Positions 1 to 7,301 of a stretch of 64,000 nt of DNA are shown here, one piece after another; within the stretch, counting starts at the first letter, position 1, and each line of letters opens with the position of its first letter. The DNA comes from Nocardioides sp. S-1144 (lineage in GTDB: Bacteria > Actinomycetota > Actinomycetes > Propionibacteriales > Nocardioidaceae): positions 558,001 to 622,000 of the forward strand of contig NZ_CP040695.2 of NCBI RefSeq assembly GCF_005954645.2, in the 5' to 3' direction. The notes beneath the pieces are model-generated. The model worked only from the letters and a program-made list of their open reading frames with translations, was not told where the DNA came from and searched no databases. The translations under genes and the position numbers were made by a program.

Positions 1-329
1 TCGAGCAGGTACCCGACGACGTGCAGCCCCCGTGCGGACCGGGCCACGCAGCGCACGCGCACCGACACCTCGGCGCCCACGTGCACCTCGCCGAGGTAGG
101 TGAGGTGGTGCTCGACGCTGAACGTGCCGACCCGCGCCTCGCCCATCCAGCTCTCCGGGACGCCCCAGGAGTGGAAGGCGTGCTGGACGCCCCACGACGT
201 CGTGGTCAGGTAGTGCGCGATGTTCATGTGGCCGTTGTGGTCCTCGAACTCGGGCGGCACCACGAGCCGCTGGTGGGCCGGCAGGAGGTCGGTCCGGGCG
301 GTGAGGTCGGCGTAGGTCGGCTGCGGCAT
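1..329 (-). CDS. Hot-dog fold acyl-CoA thioesterase family protein (3' end cut by window edge)
   Basis: The visible N-terminal 109 residues start MPQPTYADLTARTDLL and contain DHNGHMNIAHYL at about residues 30-41. That is the active-site pattern of 4-hydroxybenzoyl-CoA/FadM-type thioesterases, where Asp and the following H-M-N helix sit at the thioester. The rest looks like the central sheet of a hot-dog domain (VGTFSVEHHLTYLGEVHVGAEV). The C-terminus lies outside the window. ATG at 329 is preceded by a possible -10 (TATGAA, complement of 336-341) at leaderless distance. The gene is divergent from a kinase gene, with a 16-bp palindrome between them. Family membership is fairly sure; hydrolysis of an acyl-CoA is known for the family, and the substrate is unknown. 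Confidence 0.8.
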   Translation of the reverse strand, partial: MPQPTYADLTARTDLLPAHQRLVVPPEFEDHNGHMNIAHYLTTTSWGVQHAFHSWGVPESWMGEARVGTFSVEHHLTYLGEVHVGAEVSVRVRCVARSARGLHVVGYLL

Positions 330-335
330 GGGCCA

Positions 336-373
336 TTCATACCCGAACGCTCGTTCGGATTCCACGGTAGCGT
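336..373. promoter_or_regulatory. Divergent promoter region with 16-bp palindromic operator
   Basis: Positions 343-358 read CCGAACGCTCGTTCGG, a perfect inverted repeat. It lies between a possible -10 of the thioesterase gene (TATGAA, complement of 336-341) and a -10 of the kinase gene (TAGCGT, 368-373, seven bases before its ATG). A dyad here would cover both -35 zones, as expected for a TetR-type repressor site. The cognate regulator is not proven; the TetR genes at 5056-5802 and 40372-40980 are candidates. Confidence 0.6.
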
Positions 374-380
374 GGCCGCC

Positions 381-1418
381 ATGTCGCCGCCCGCCGCTGC
401 CCTCGACGCACCCCGGATGGCCGGGCTGCTCGCCCCCTGGGCCCGCGAGCGCCACGGCGCGACGGCGGTGGTGCGCGACGTCGCGCCGATGCCCGGCAAC
501 GCGGGGCTGAGCTTCGGCTTCACGGTGGGCCACGACGGCGGCGCCGAGCGTCTCGTCGTCCGGCTCGCACCGCCGGGCGTGCGACGCAGTGGCAACACCG
601 ACGTGCTGCGCCAGGTGCCGCTGATCGGGGCGCTCGAGCGGCACGGGGTCGCGGTCGCCCCGGTGCTCTGGTCGACCGACGACCCCGCCTGGTTCGGCAC
701 CGACGCCGTCGTCCAGCCCTACCTCGAGGCCCGGCCGCTGCCCATGCACGGGCCGGCCGGCGCCGCGCCGCTCGACCCGGACGTCGTCGCGCACCACCTG
801 CGGCAGGCGGTGGCGGCGCTGGTGCCGCTGCACGCCGTCGACGCCGCGGCCGCCCTGCCCGGCTGGGACGAGCCGCGGACGGCGGCGTCCGAGGTGGCCT
901 TCTGGGGCCGGCTGCTCGAGCGCTCGCCCGAGCCGGACTGGGTCGGGGCCGGACGCCGGCTCGGGGCGGCCCTCGTCGCCCACGACCCCGGGCGGCACCG
1001 CGTCGGGGTGTTCCACGGCGACTTCCAGACCCACAACGTGCTCTACGACGCCAGTGGCGCCCTCGCGGCCGTCATCGACTGGGAGATCGCCGGCGTCGGC
1101 CCGGTCGGGCTGGACCTCGGCTGGCTGTCGATGATGACCGACCCCGCCTGCTGGCACGCCGAGCGCCGCGCCGTCCTGGCGACCGAGGCCGACCCCGCCG
1201 ACCTGCTCCGCTGGTACGAGGACGCCGGCGGCGCGCCGCTGCCCGACCACGACTGGTACCGGGCCCTGGCCTGCTTCCGCTACGGCGCGATCGCGGCGTT
1301 CAACCTGCACCTGCACCGCACCGGCCGGCGCGTCGACGAGGTCAGCGCCCTGATGGGCGGTGGGGTGCCGGTGCTGTTCGAGCGGGGCCGCGCCCTCCTC
1401 GATAATGCAAGTGCATGA
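381..1418 (+). CDS. APH-fold phosphotransferase, ACAD10/11-kinase-like
   Basis: This 345-residue protein has the aminoglycoside-phosphotransferase/choline-kinase fold. The catalytic loop HGDFQTHNVLYD begins at His212, and the metal-binding VIDWEIAGVGPVGLDLGWL follows about 20 residues later. The N-lobe carries the glycine-rich stretch GNAGLSFGF. The ATG at 381 follows TAGCGT with seven bases between, so the mRNA is probably leaderless; the frame stays open upstream without a better start. It is followed after about 100 bases by an acyl-CoA dehydrogenase and then a second kinase of the same fold. In mammals such kinase and dehydrogenase domains are fused in ACAD10/11 and act on 4-hydroxyacyl-CoAs. 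A similar role here is inference; aminoglycoside resistance is less likely given the neighbours. Confidence 0.8.
   Translation: MSPPAAALDAPRMAGLLAPWARERHGATAVVRDVAPMPGNAGLSFGFTVGHDGGAERLVVRLAPPGVRRSGNTDVLRQVPLIGALERHGVAVAPVLWSTDDPAWFGTDAVVQPYLEARPLPMHGPAGAAPLDPDVVAHHLRQAVAALVPLHAVDAAAALPGWDEPRTAASEVAFWGRLLERSPEPDWVGAGRRLGAALVAHDPGRHRVGVFHGDFQTHNVLYDASGALAAVIDWEIAGVGPVGLDLGWLSMMTDPACWHAERRAVLATEADPADLLRWYEDAGGAPLPDHDWYRALACFRYGAIAAFNLHLHRTGRRVDEVSALMGGGVPVLFERGRALLDNASA
1405..1416. promoter_or_regulatory. Short palindrome at the end of the kinase gene
   Basis: ATGCAAGTGCAT is a dyad (ATGCA/TGCAT) that overlaps the kinase stop codon and lies about 100 bases before the dehydrogenase start. The surrounding sequence (1400-1445) is unusually A/T-rich for this window, so it may hold a promoter or operator for the dehydrogenase. 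No clear -35/-10 pair was found. Confidence 0.3.
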
Positions 1419-1517
1419 CTTAATGAGTAGGACGCATTGACTTCGGCTATGTCCGTGTTGCAGGGTGACAACGCCGCGGGAACGACCCGGCGGGCGCGAG
1501 AGGACGGTCGGACCGCC

Positions 1518-2789
1518 ATGTGGAGCTTCGAGAACGACCCCGAGTTCCAGCCCGAGCTGGACTGGATCGACACCTTCGTCCGCGAGAAGGTGCAGCCCCT
1601 CGACTACCTCCTCGGCAGCCAGTGGAACATCCACGACCCCGAGTTCGTCCGGCTCGTGCGGCCGCTCCAGGCCGAGGTCAAGGAGCGCGGCCTGTGGGCC
1701 TGCCACCTCGGCCCCGAGCTCGGCGGCCCCGGCTACGGCCAGCTCAAGCTCGCGCTGATGAACGAGAAGTTCGGGATGTCGCGCTTCGGCCCGATCGTCT
1801 TCGGCGCCCAGGCGCCCGACACCGGCAACTCCGAGATCCTCGCCCACTTCGGCACGCCGGAGCAGAAGAAGAGGTACCTCGAGCCGCTGCTGGCCAACGA
1901 GGTCGTCTCCTGCTTCTCGATGACCGAGCCCCAGGGCGGCGCCGACCCGCTGCTGTTCCAGACCGCCGCCGTCCGCGACGGCGACGAGTGGGTCGTCAAC
2001 GGCGAGAAGTGGTTCGCCTCCGAGGCCGAGACCGCGGCGTTCTACATCATGATGGTCGTCACCGACCCCGAGGCCGCGAGCCCGTACGCGCGGGCGTCGA
2101 TGTTCATCATCGACACCGACACCCCCGGCATCGAGATCGTGCGCAACTACGGCTTCTACGGCGAGCGCGAGGACACCCACGCCCACCTGCGCCTCACCGA
2201 CGTCCGGGTGCCGCACTCGGCCATGCTCGGCGAGCCCGGCCAGGCCTTCGCGATCGCCCAGACCCGCCTCGGCGGCGGCCGGATGCACCACGCCATGCGC
2301 ACCCTCGCGCAGGCCACCCGCGCCTTCGACATGACCTGCGAGCGGGTGCTGTCGCGCAGCACCAAGGGCGAGGTGCTCGCCCGCAAGCAGATGGTGCAGG
2401 AGAAGATCGCCGACTCGTGGGTGCAGCTGCGCCAGTTCCGGCTGCTCGTGCTCGAGACCGCCTGGATGGCCGACCAGGGACAGGACTGGAAGGCGATCCG
2501 CAAGAACGTCTCCGCGGTCAAGGCGATCATGCCGCAGGTCCTCCACGACATCTCCTCGCGCGCCCTGCACCTGCACGGCTCGCTCGGCCTGAGCCACGAG
2601 ATGCCGTTCGCGGAGTGGGTCATCAACTCCTTCCACGTCGGCCTCGCCGACGGCCCGACCGAGGTGCACAAGATGGTCGTGGCCCGCGAGGTGCTCAAGG
2701 ACTACAAGGCCGACGACGCCCAGTTCCCCTCCTACATCCGCTTCGAGCAGGAGCGGCACGCCCGCGCGCTGTACGGCGTCGAGGCCTGA
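1518..2789 (+). CDS. Acyl-CoA dehydrogenase, ACAD10/11-like
   Basis: The protein has 423 residues and the three-domain flavin acyl-CoA dehydrogenase layout. The helical N-domain is followed by the FAD-contacting FSMTEPQGGADP and VVNGEKWFAS in the beta domain, then a C-terminal helical domain. The C-terminal motif LADGPTEVHK resembles the ADGPDEVH of ACAD11-type enzymes rather than the YEGTSEIQ of short-chain dehydrogenases. ATG 1518 (MWSFENDPEF) is chosen because homology begins there; an upstream in-frame extension is implausible. It is flanked by two APH-fold kinase genes, with only four bases to the downstream one. Expected reaction: FAD-dependent alpha,beta-desaturation, or elimination of phosphate from a phosphorylated hydroxyacyl-CoA. 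The substrate is not known. Confidence 0.87.
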   Translation: MWSFENDPEFQPELDWIDTFVREKVQPLDYLLGSQWNIHDPEFVRLVRPLQAEVKERGLWACHLGPELGGPGYGQLKLALMNEKFGMSRFGPIVFGAQAPDTGNSEILAHFGTPEQKKRYLEPLLANEVVSCFSMTEPQGGADPLLFQTAAVRDGDEWVVNGEKWFASEAETAAFYIMMVVTDPEAASPYARASMFIIDTDTPGIEIVRNYGFYGEREDTHAHLRLTDVRVPHSAMLGEPGQAFAIAQTRLGGGRMHHAMRTLAQATRAFDMTCERVLSRSTKGEVLARKQMVQEKIADSWVQLRQFRLLVLETAWMADQGQDWKAIRKNVSAVKAIMPQVLHDISSRALHLHGSLGLSHEMPFAEWVINSFHVGLADGPTEVHKMVVAREVLKDYKADDAQFPSYIRFEQERHARALYGVEA

Positions 2790-2793
2790 CCGG

Positions 2794-3900
2794 GTGAGTG
2801 GGCCCGGCACCGACCGCAGCACCGACCGCAGCACCGACCGCAGCACCGACCACAGCACCGACCGCAGGGCCGACCACGGGGTCGACCTCGACGTGCTCGC
2901 CGGCTGGCTGGACGCCGAGGGGCTCGGCGCCGGACCGGTCACCGACGTCCGCCCGCTCGGCGGCGGCACGCAGAACATCATGCTGCGGCTGCGCCGGGGC
3001 GACGCCGACCTGGTGCTGCGGCGCGGGCCGCGCCACCTCCGGCCGCGCTCGAACGACGCGCTGCGCCGCGAGATCCGGGTCCTCGCCGCGCTCGCCGGCA
3101 CCGGAGTCCCGCACCCGCGGCTGGTCGCGGCCTGCCTCGACACCGACGTCCTCGACGGCGCGGTCTTCTACGTGATGGAGCCCGTCGACGGCTTCAACCC
3201 CGCGCTCGAGCTCCCCGGGCCCTACGCCGGCGACCCGGCCCTGCGCCACCGCTCCGGTCTCGCGGTCGCCCGCGCGCTGGCGGCCTACGGCGCCGTCGAC
3301 CACGAGGCCGTGGGGCTCGGCGACCTCGGCCGGCCGGTCGGGTTCCTCGAGCGGCAGGTCGAGCGCTGGCGCGGCGAGCTCGCCTCGTACTCCTCGCTCG
3401 AGGGTTACGACGGCCCGGACCTCCCCGGCGTCGAGGCCCTCGGCGACTGGCTCGACGCCCACCGTCCGCGCGACTGGACCCCCGGACTGATCCACGGCGA
3501 CTACCACCTCGCCAACGTCATGCTCACGCCCACCTCGGGCGACGTCGCGGCGATCGTCGACCTCGAGATGGCCACCGTCGGCGACCCCCTGCTCGACCTC
3601 GGCGCCCTGCTGGCCACCTGGCCGCGCGGCGACGACGTCGAGGTGGTCGACGCCGCCATCGGCCGCGCCGGCGGGCTCCCGACCCGCGCGGAGCTCGTGC
3701 GCCACTACGGCGAGCACTCGACCCGCGACCTGGGTGCCCTCGACTGGTACGTGGCGATGGCCTGCTTCAAGCTCGGCATCGTGCTCGAGGGCACCTACGC
3801 CCGCTCGCGCGCCGGCCTGGCGCCGCGCGACGTCGGCGACCGCCTGCACGCCGCCACCCTGGTCCTGCTGCACCGCGCCCGCGAGGTCGCCGGCGTCTGA
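2794..3900 (+). CDS. APH-fold phosphotransferase, ACAD10/11-kinase-like
   Basis: This 368-residue kinase-fold protein has the N-lobe glycine-rich motif GGGTQNIMLRL, the catalytic loop LIHGDYHLANVML and the metal site IVDLEMATVGDPLLDLGAL. These are the hallmarks of the ACAD10/11-type subfamily, more so than for the kinase at 381-1418. GTG 2794 lies four bases after the dehydrogenase stop, implying translational coupling. Its N-terminus is a low-complexity STDR repeat made by a 12-bp tandem repeat (2809-2868), so true translation could start later, near the VDLDVLAGWL segment. The next gene is an alpha-methylacyl-CoA racemase. Phosphorylation of a hydroxyacyl-CoA is an inference from domain partners and gene order. 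Confidence 0.85.
   Translation: MSGPGTDRSTDRSTDRSTDHSTDRRADHGVDLDVLAGWLDAEGLGAGPVTDVRPLGGGTQNIMLRLRRGDADLVLRRGPRHLRPRSNDALRREIRVLAALAGTGVPHPRLVAACLDTDVLDGAVFYVMEPVDGFNPALELPGPYAGDPALRHRSGLAVARALAAYGAVDHEAVGLGDLGRPVGFLERQVERWRGELASYSSLEGYDGPDLPGVEALGDWLDAHRPRDWTPGLIHGDYHLANVMLTPTSGDVAAIVDLEMATVGDPLLDLGALLATWPRGDDVEVVDAAIGRAGGLPTRAELVRHYGEHSTRDLGALDWYVAMACFKLGIVLEGTYARSRAGLAPRDVGDRLHAATLVLLHRAREVAGV
2809..2868. repeat. 12-bp tandem repeat in the kinase N-terminus
   Basis: About five near-exact copies of ACCGACCGCAGC encode S-T-D-R/H units at residues about 6-24 of the kinase. The period is a multiple of three, so copy-number change would leave the frame intact. Nothing in the kinase fold requires this tail. 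Confidence 0.75.
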
Positions 3901-3934
3901 ACCACCCCGTCCCCCGATGGAAGCGAGTTCCCGC

Positions 3935-5023
3935 ATGACCCAGCCCCTCACCGGAGTCCGCGTCGTCGAGATGGCCGGCATCGGGCCCGGCCCGCACGCC
4001 TGCATGATGCTGGCCGACCTCGGCGCGGACGTCGTGCGCGTCGTCCGGCCCGGCGTCGTGGAGCCGCCGAGCGAGCACACCCTCCGCGGCCGCACGACCG
4101 TCGCCGCCGACCTCAAGGACCCGCAGGAGCGCGACCGGGTGCTCGACCTCCTGGCCACCACCGACGTGGTGGTGGAGGGCTTCCGGCCCGGCGTGATGGA
4201 GCGGCTCGGCCTCGGCCCGGCGCAGGTGCACGCCCGCAACCCGCGCGCGGTCTACGCCCGGATGACCGGCTGGGGCCAGACCGGCCCGTTCGCGACCACC
4301 GCCGGGCACGACATCAACTACATCTCCCTCACCGGCGCCCTGCACGCGATCGGCACCGCCGACCAGCCGCTGCCCCCGCTCAACCTGGTCGGCGACTACG
4401 GCGGCGGCTCGATGCTGCTCGTCAACGGCGTCCTCGCGGCGCTGGTGCAGCGCGCGACGACGGGGGAGGGGCAGGTCGTCGACGCCGCCATGGTCGACGG
4501 CGCGGGGTTGCTGCTCGCCGGCATCCTCGAGCTGCGGACGACCGGGGACTGGCGCGACGAGCGCTTCGACAACCTCCTCGACGGCGCCGCGCCGTTCTAC
4601 GGCACTTACCGCTGCGCCGACGGCGGCTCCATGGCCGTCGGGGCGATCGAGCCGCAGTTCTACGCCCTGCTCCTAGAGGGCCTGGGCCTCGACGCCGCCG
4701 ACCTGCCCGACCGCGACGACCGCGCCACGTGGGCGAGCCTGCGGGAGCGGTTCGCCGAGGTCTTCGCGACCCGGCCGCGCGCGCACTGGGAGCAGGTCTT
4801 CGGCGGCACCGACGCCTGCGTCACCCCGGTGCTGACCTTCGCCGAGGCGCCCTCGCACCCGCACGTGGCCGCCCGCTCCTCGCTCGTCGCCACCGCCGAC
4901 GGGCACGTCGTCGGCGGCGCGGCCCCGCGGCTCTCGGCCGGCGACCCCGTGCCGGCGTCCCCCGGCCGCGCCAGCACCCTCGACGACGTCCTCACCGGTT
5001 GGGCCGCCCCCACCCCCACCTGA
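3935..5023 (+). CDS. Alpha-methylacyl-CoA racemase (CaiB/BaiF family)
   Basis: The product has 362 residues. GHDINYISLTGALHAIG and NLVGDYGGGSMLLVNG match the racemase branch of class III CoA-transferases. His125 and Asp154 fall at the positions of the catalytic His126/Asp156 pair of the Mycobacterium tuberculosis racemase MCR. This supports 2-methylacyl-CoA epimerisation rather than CoA transfer. ATG 3935 has a GGAAG ribosome site 12-16 bases upstream; an in-frame ATG at 3917 is possible but lacks one. The enzyme would convert (2R)- to (2S)-methylacyl-CoA so that dehydrogenases can act, as in branched-chain fatty acid or sterol side-chain breakdown. It is the last gene of the 381-5023 cluster. 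Confidence 0.88.
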   Translation: MTQPLTGVRVVEMAGIGPGPHACMMLADLGADVVRVVRPGVVEPPSEHTLRGRTTVAADLKDPQERDRVLDLLATTDVVVEGFRPGVMERLGLGPAQVHARNPRAVYARMTGWGQTGPFATTAGHDINYISLTGALHAIGTADQPLPPLNLVGDYGGGSMLLVNGVLAALVQRATTGEGQVVDAAMVDGAGLLLAGILELRTTGDWRDERFDNLLDGAAPFYGTYRCADGGSMAVGAIEPQFYALLLEGLGLDAADLPDRDDRATWASLRERFAEVFATRPRAHWEQVFGGTDACVTPVLTFAEAPSHPHVAARSSLVATADGHVVGGAAPRLSAGDPVPASPGRASTLDDVLTGWAAPTPT

Positions 5024-5055
5024 CCCCGCGTCGGGTCGCTGGGGTGGGCTGGGAG

Positions 5056-5802
5056 CTAGGAGCCGGTGGTGTCGCTGCTCTCGCGCTCGGCGAGCAGGCG
5101 CTGGGTCTCCTCGGAGAGCTCGGCGGTGAGCAGGCCGGCGACCATGTCGATGAGCTGGCTGGTGAACAGGGGCACGTTGATCGGCGGGCCGACGCGGGCG
5201 CGCCGGCCGATCTCGATGTGCGCGAAGCGGATCACCGCGAAGCGGCGGTGGAGCGGGGCGCCGGTGGAGCCGGCGGGCATCACGCTCTCGAACGTCGCCG
5301 ACCACCGGTCGAGTGAGCCGAGGGCGTCGTAGATGACCGGGCCGACCGGCTCGTCGGGGTCGATCAGCCGGTGCGTGCGGTTGAGCATCTCGGCGGCGAC
5401 CTGCAGGAACGCCGGTCCGCCGTCGTCGCTGGTGAGCTTGGCGATGAGGGGCTGCACGAGCATCGAGGCGCCGTCGCGGGCGGTCAGGTCGGTGCGGCCC
5501 TCGACGTGGTCGAGGAGCGCGGCGCGGCGCACGGCGACGGTGTCCATGTGCTTCTCGACCAGCGCGCGGAGCAGCCCGTCGCGCCCGCCGAAGTGGTATT
5601 GCAGCGCCGTGGTGTTGCGCTGGTTGGCCTCGCGCGTGATCTCCCGCAGCGAGACGCCGTCGATGCCGCGGGCCGAGAAGAGGCGCTCGGCGGCGGCGAT
5701 CAGCTCGGACGGCGCCCCCGAGCCCTCACGCCGGTCCGCGGCCCGGCTGCGGGGGGCCGGGGCGGGGTCGACGGCGGCAACAGGCGCGACGGTGCGGGGC
5801 AT
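5056..5802 (-). CDS. TetR family transcriptional regulator
   Basis: This 248-residue protein has an N-terminal helix-turn-helix at about residues 30-78. It shows the TetR signature GVSLREITREANQRNTTALQYHFGG ending in the Y-H-F helix, followed by a divergent ligand-binding domain. A 25-residue Ala/Pro-rich tail precedes the HTH. It is divergent from the Liv-type binding-protein gene and is the natural candidate to control it or the racemase/dehydrogenase cluster on its other side. TAGACT (complement of 5809-5814) sits six bases before the ATG, so the mRNA looks leaderless. The ligand cannot be read from sequence; an acyl-CoA is plausible from context. Confidence 0.88.
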   Translation of the reverse strand: MPRTVAPVAAVDPAPAPRSRAADRREGSGAPSELIAAAERLFSARGIDGVSLREITREANQRNTTALQYHFGGRDGLLRALVEKHMDTVAVRRAALLDHVEGRTDLTARDGASMLVQPLIAKLTSDDGGPAFLQVAAEMLNRTHRLIDPDEPVGPVIYDALGSLDRWSATFESVMPAGSTGAPLHRRFAVIRFAHIEIGRRARVGPPINVPLFTSQLIDMVAGLLTAELSEETQRLLAERESSDTTGS

Positions 5803-5968
5803 GGCGGCAGTCTAGGCATCAATTGCGAAGACATGCGAGCAAAGATTTGGACTACTTGATTCACCTCTTGTGGCAAGTGACTCAATGTGGCTAGGGTCAC
5901 CTTCGACGTCACTCGGTGCGACCTGCGTCACAGCGAACCGCGAGTCCTCCCAGAGAGAAGAGACCCTC
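5803..5968. promoter_or_regulatory. Divergent promoter region, tetR-type gene and livK-like gene
   Basis: The 166-bp gap is A/T-richer than its surroundings. Minus strand: TAGACT (5809-5814) as -10 for the regulator. Plus strand: TTGTGG (5868-5873), 18 bases, then TAGGGT (5892-5897) is a plausible promoter for the binding-protein gene. ACTTG at 5854-5858 and CAAGT at 5874-5878 form a loose dyad spanning the plus-strand -35, a possible operator. AGAGAGAAGAGA just before ATG 5969 is the ribosome site. Confidence 0.5.
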
Positions 5969-7204
5969 ATGAAGATCTGGTCATCCCCGTCCCGGTCCGC
6001 GCTCAAGCTCGCGGCCCTGGCCACCACCGCCAGCCTCGTCCTCGCCGCCTGCGGCGGCGGGAGCGACGACGAGGCGAGCGGCAAGGCCGACGCCGACGGG
6101 ATCATCACCGTCAAGCTCGGCGTGGTCGGCCCCAAGACCGGCCCCGCCTCGCTCTACTACGAGTACATGGCGCAGGACTTCGAGGCGTTCGCGGACGACT
6201 TCGAGGAGGAGTACGGCGTCCGGTTCGACGTCGTCTCCGAGGACGACCAGGCCTCCCCGGAGGAGACCGCCCGGGCGGTCAGCAAGCTGATCAACGAGGA
6301 GGGCGTGCACGCGATCCTCGGCCCGCCGCTCTCCGGCAACGCCCTCCAGGTCGCCGACACCGTGCAGCGCAGCGGTGTCCCGTGGCTGCTCGCCGGCCCG
6401 AACGCCGACGAGATCATCAACTACGAGACCCAGCCCAACTGGGCCTTCCAGACCAACTTCACCAACCAGCAGATCATGTCGATCCTGGGCGAGCGGCTCT
6501 GGGCCGAGGACGCCAAGGTCGGCATCGTGTTCTCCGGCGACGGCTTCGGCCAGTCCAACCTCGACCAGCTCAAGCTGTGGGCCGAGGCCAACGGCCACGA
6601 GCTCGCCGTCGAGGAGACCATCCAGCCCGGCGCGGCCGACGCGAACGCCATCGTCAAGCGCCTCGAGGACGCCGGCGTCGAGTCGGTGTTCATGGGGATC
6701 ACCCAGGGCGCCGACACCGCGACCGTGACCCGCTCGATGGAGCAGGCCGGCTACGCGCCGGCGACGGTGATGACCACCGGCACGATCCTCACCAACTACA
6801 AGGACGTCGCCGAGCCGTCGCAGTGGGAGAACATCCAGATCGTCGACCCGCGCAACTTCCTCGACGGCGGCGACAAGTGGGTCCTCGACCAGGTGCAGGA
6901 GGCCACCGGTGACGCACCGGCGATCCCGACCAACAACATCAGCACCTACGCGATGCTCGACATCTACGCCCAGGCGGTCAAGGAGGTCGGCGACGCCAGC
7001 GACAAGGAAGCGGTGCGCCAGGCCATGGAGGACATCCAGACCGTCCACATCGGCCCCGACCTGACCATCGACGCGCCGTTCTCCGCCGACGACCACAAGC
7101 TCTACACCGACGACCCGGCCACCTGGTTCACCTACGGCTTCGACGAGGACTTCAACCTCGTCAACCTCGGCACCGCCGCCGAGTGCCTCGAGTCCGGCTG
7201 CTGA
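5969..7204 (+). CDS. Branched-chain amino acid-type ABC transporter substrate-binding lipoprotein
   Basis: The 411-residue protein has a lipoprotein signal peptide with lipobox LVLAAC (Cys28), followed by an acidic linker. The body is a type I periplasmic binding fold of the LivK/Peripla_BP_6 kind: VKLGVVGPKTGPASLYYEY near the start, ARAVSKLINEEGVHAILGPPLSG, and the second-lobe segment KVGIVFSGDGFGQSNLDQLK. It would be anchored to the outer face of the membrane and deliver ligand to the permeases encoded next. A strong hairpin lies between this gene and livH. LivK-type proteins in actinobacteria bind amino acids, amides or small carboxylates. The acyl-CoA genes on both sides suggest a carboxylic-acid ligand, which is inference. 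Confidence 0.88.
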   Translation: MKIWSSPSRSALKLAALATTASLVLAACGGGSDDEASGKADADGIITVKLGVVGPKTGPASLYYEYMAQDFEAFADDFEEEYGVRFDVVSEDDQASPEETARAVSKLINEEGVHAILGPPLSGNALQVADTVQRSGVPWLLAGPNADEIINYETQPNWAFQTNFTNQQIMSILGERLWAEDAKVGIVFSGDGFGQSNLDQLKLWAEANGHELAVEETIQPGAADANAIVKRLEDAGVESVFMGITQGADTATVTRSMEQAGYAPATVMTTGTILTNYKDVAEPSQWENIQIVDPRNFLDGGDKWVLDQVQEATGDAPAIPTNNISTYAMLDIYAQAVKEVGDASDKEAVRQAMEDIQTVHIGPDLTIDAPFSADDHKLYTDDPATWFTYGFDEDFNLVNLGTAAECLESGC

Positions 7205-7213
7205 CCCCGCTGC

Positions 7214-7255
7214 TCCGCCGGCCGGACGACGCCCTCGGGCCGTCCGGCCGGCGGA
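7214..7255 (+). terminator. Intra-operon hairpin between binding protein and permease
   Basis: Positions 7214-7228 and 7241-7255 form a perfect 15-bp G/C stem around a 12-base loop, directly after the binding-protein stop codon. No T-tract follows. This is typical of partial terminators or mRNA-stabilising hairpins that let the binding protein be made in excess over the membrane components. Confidence 0.75.
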
Positions 7256-7301
7256 CCGCACCACCCGCCCGCCCGACCCGTCCCCACCTGGGAGGACCGC
7301 C

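Noticed and set aside
381..3900. Aminoglycoside resistance genes
   Set aside because: The APH fold alone is not evidence for resistance; neighbours are acyl-CoA enzymes and the motifs fit the ACAD10/11-type kinase group.
2695..4239. Minus-strand frame over the kinase and racemase genes
   Set aside because: Repeats of Gly/Ala/Val from the complement of the STDR repeat; the real genes on the other strand have complete catalytic motifs.
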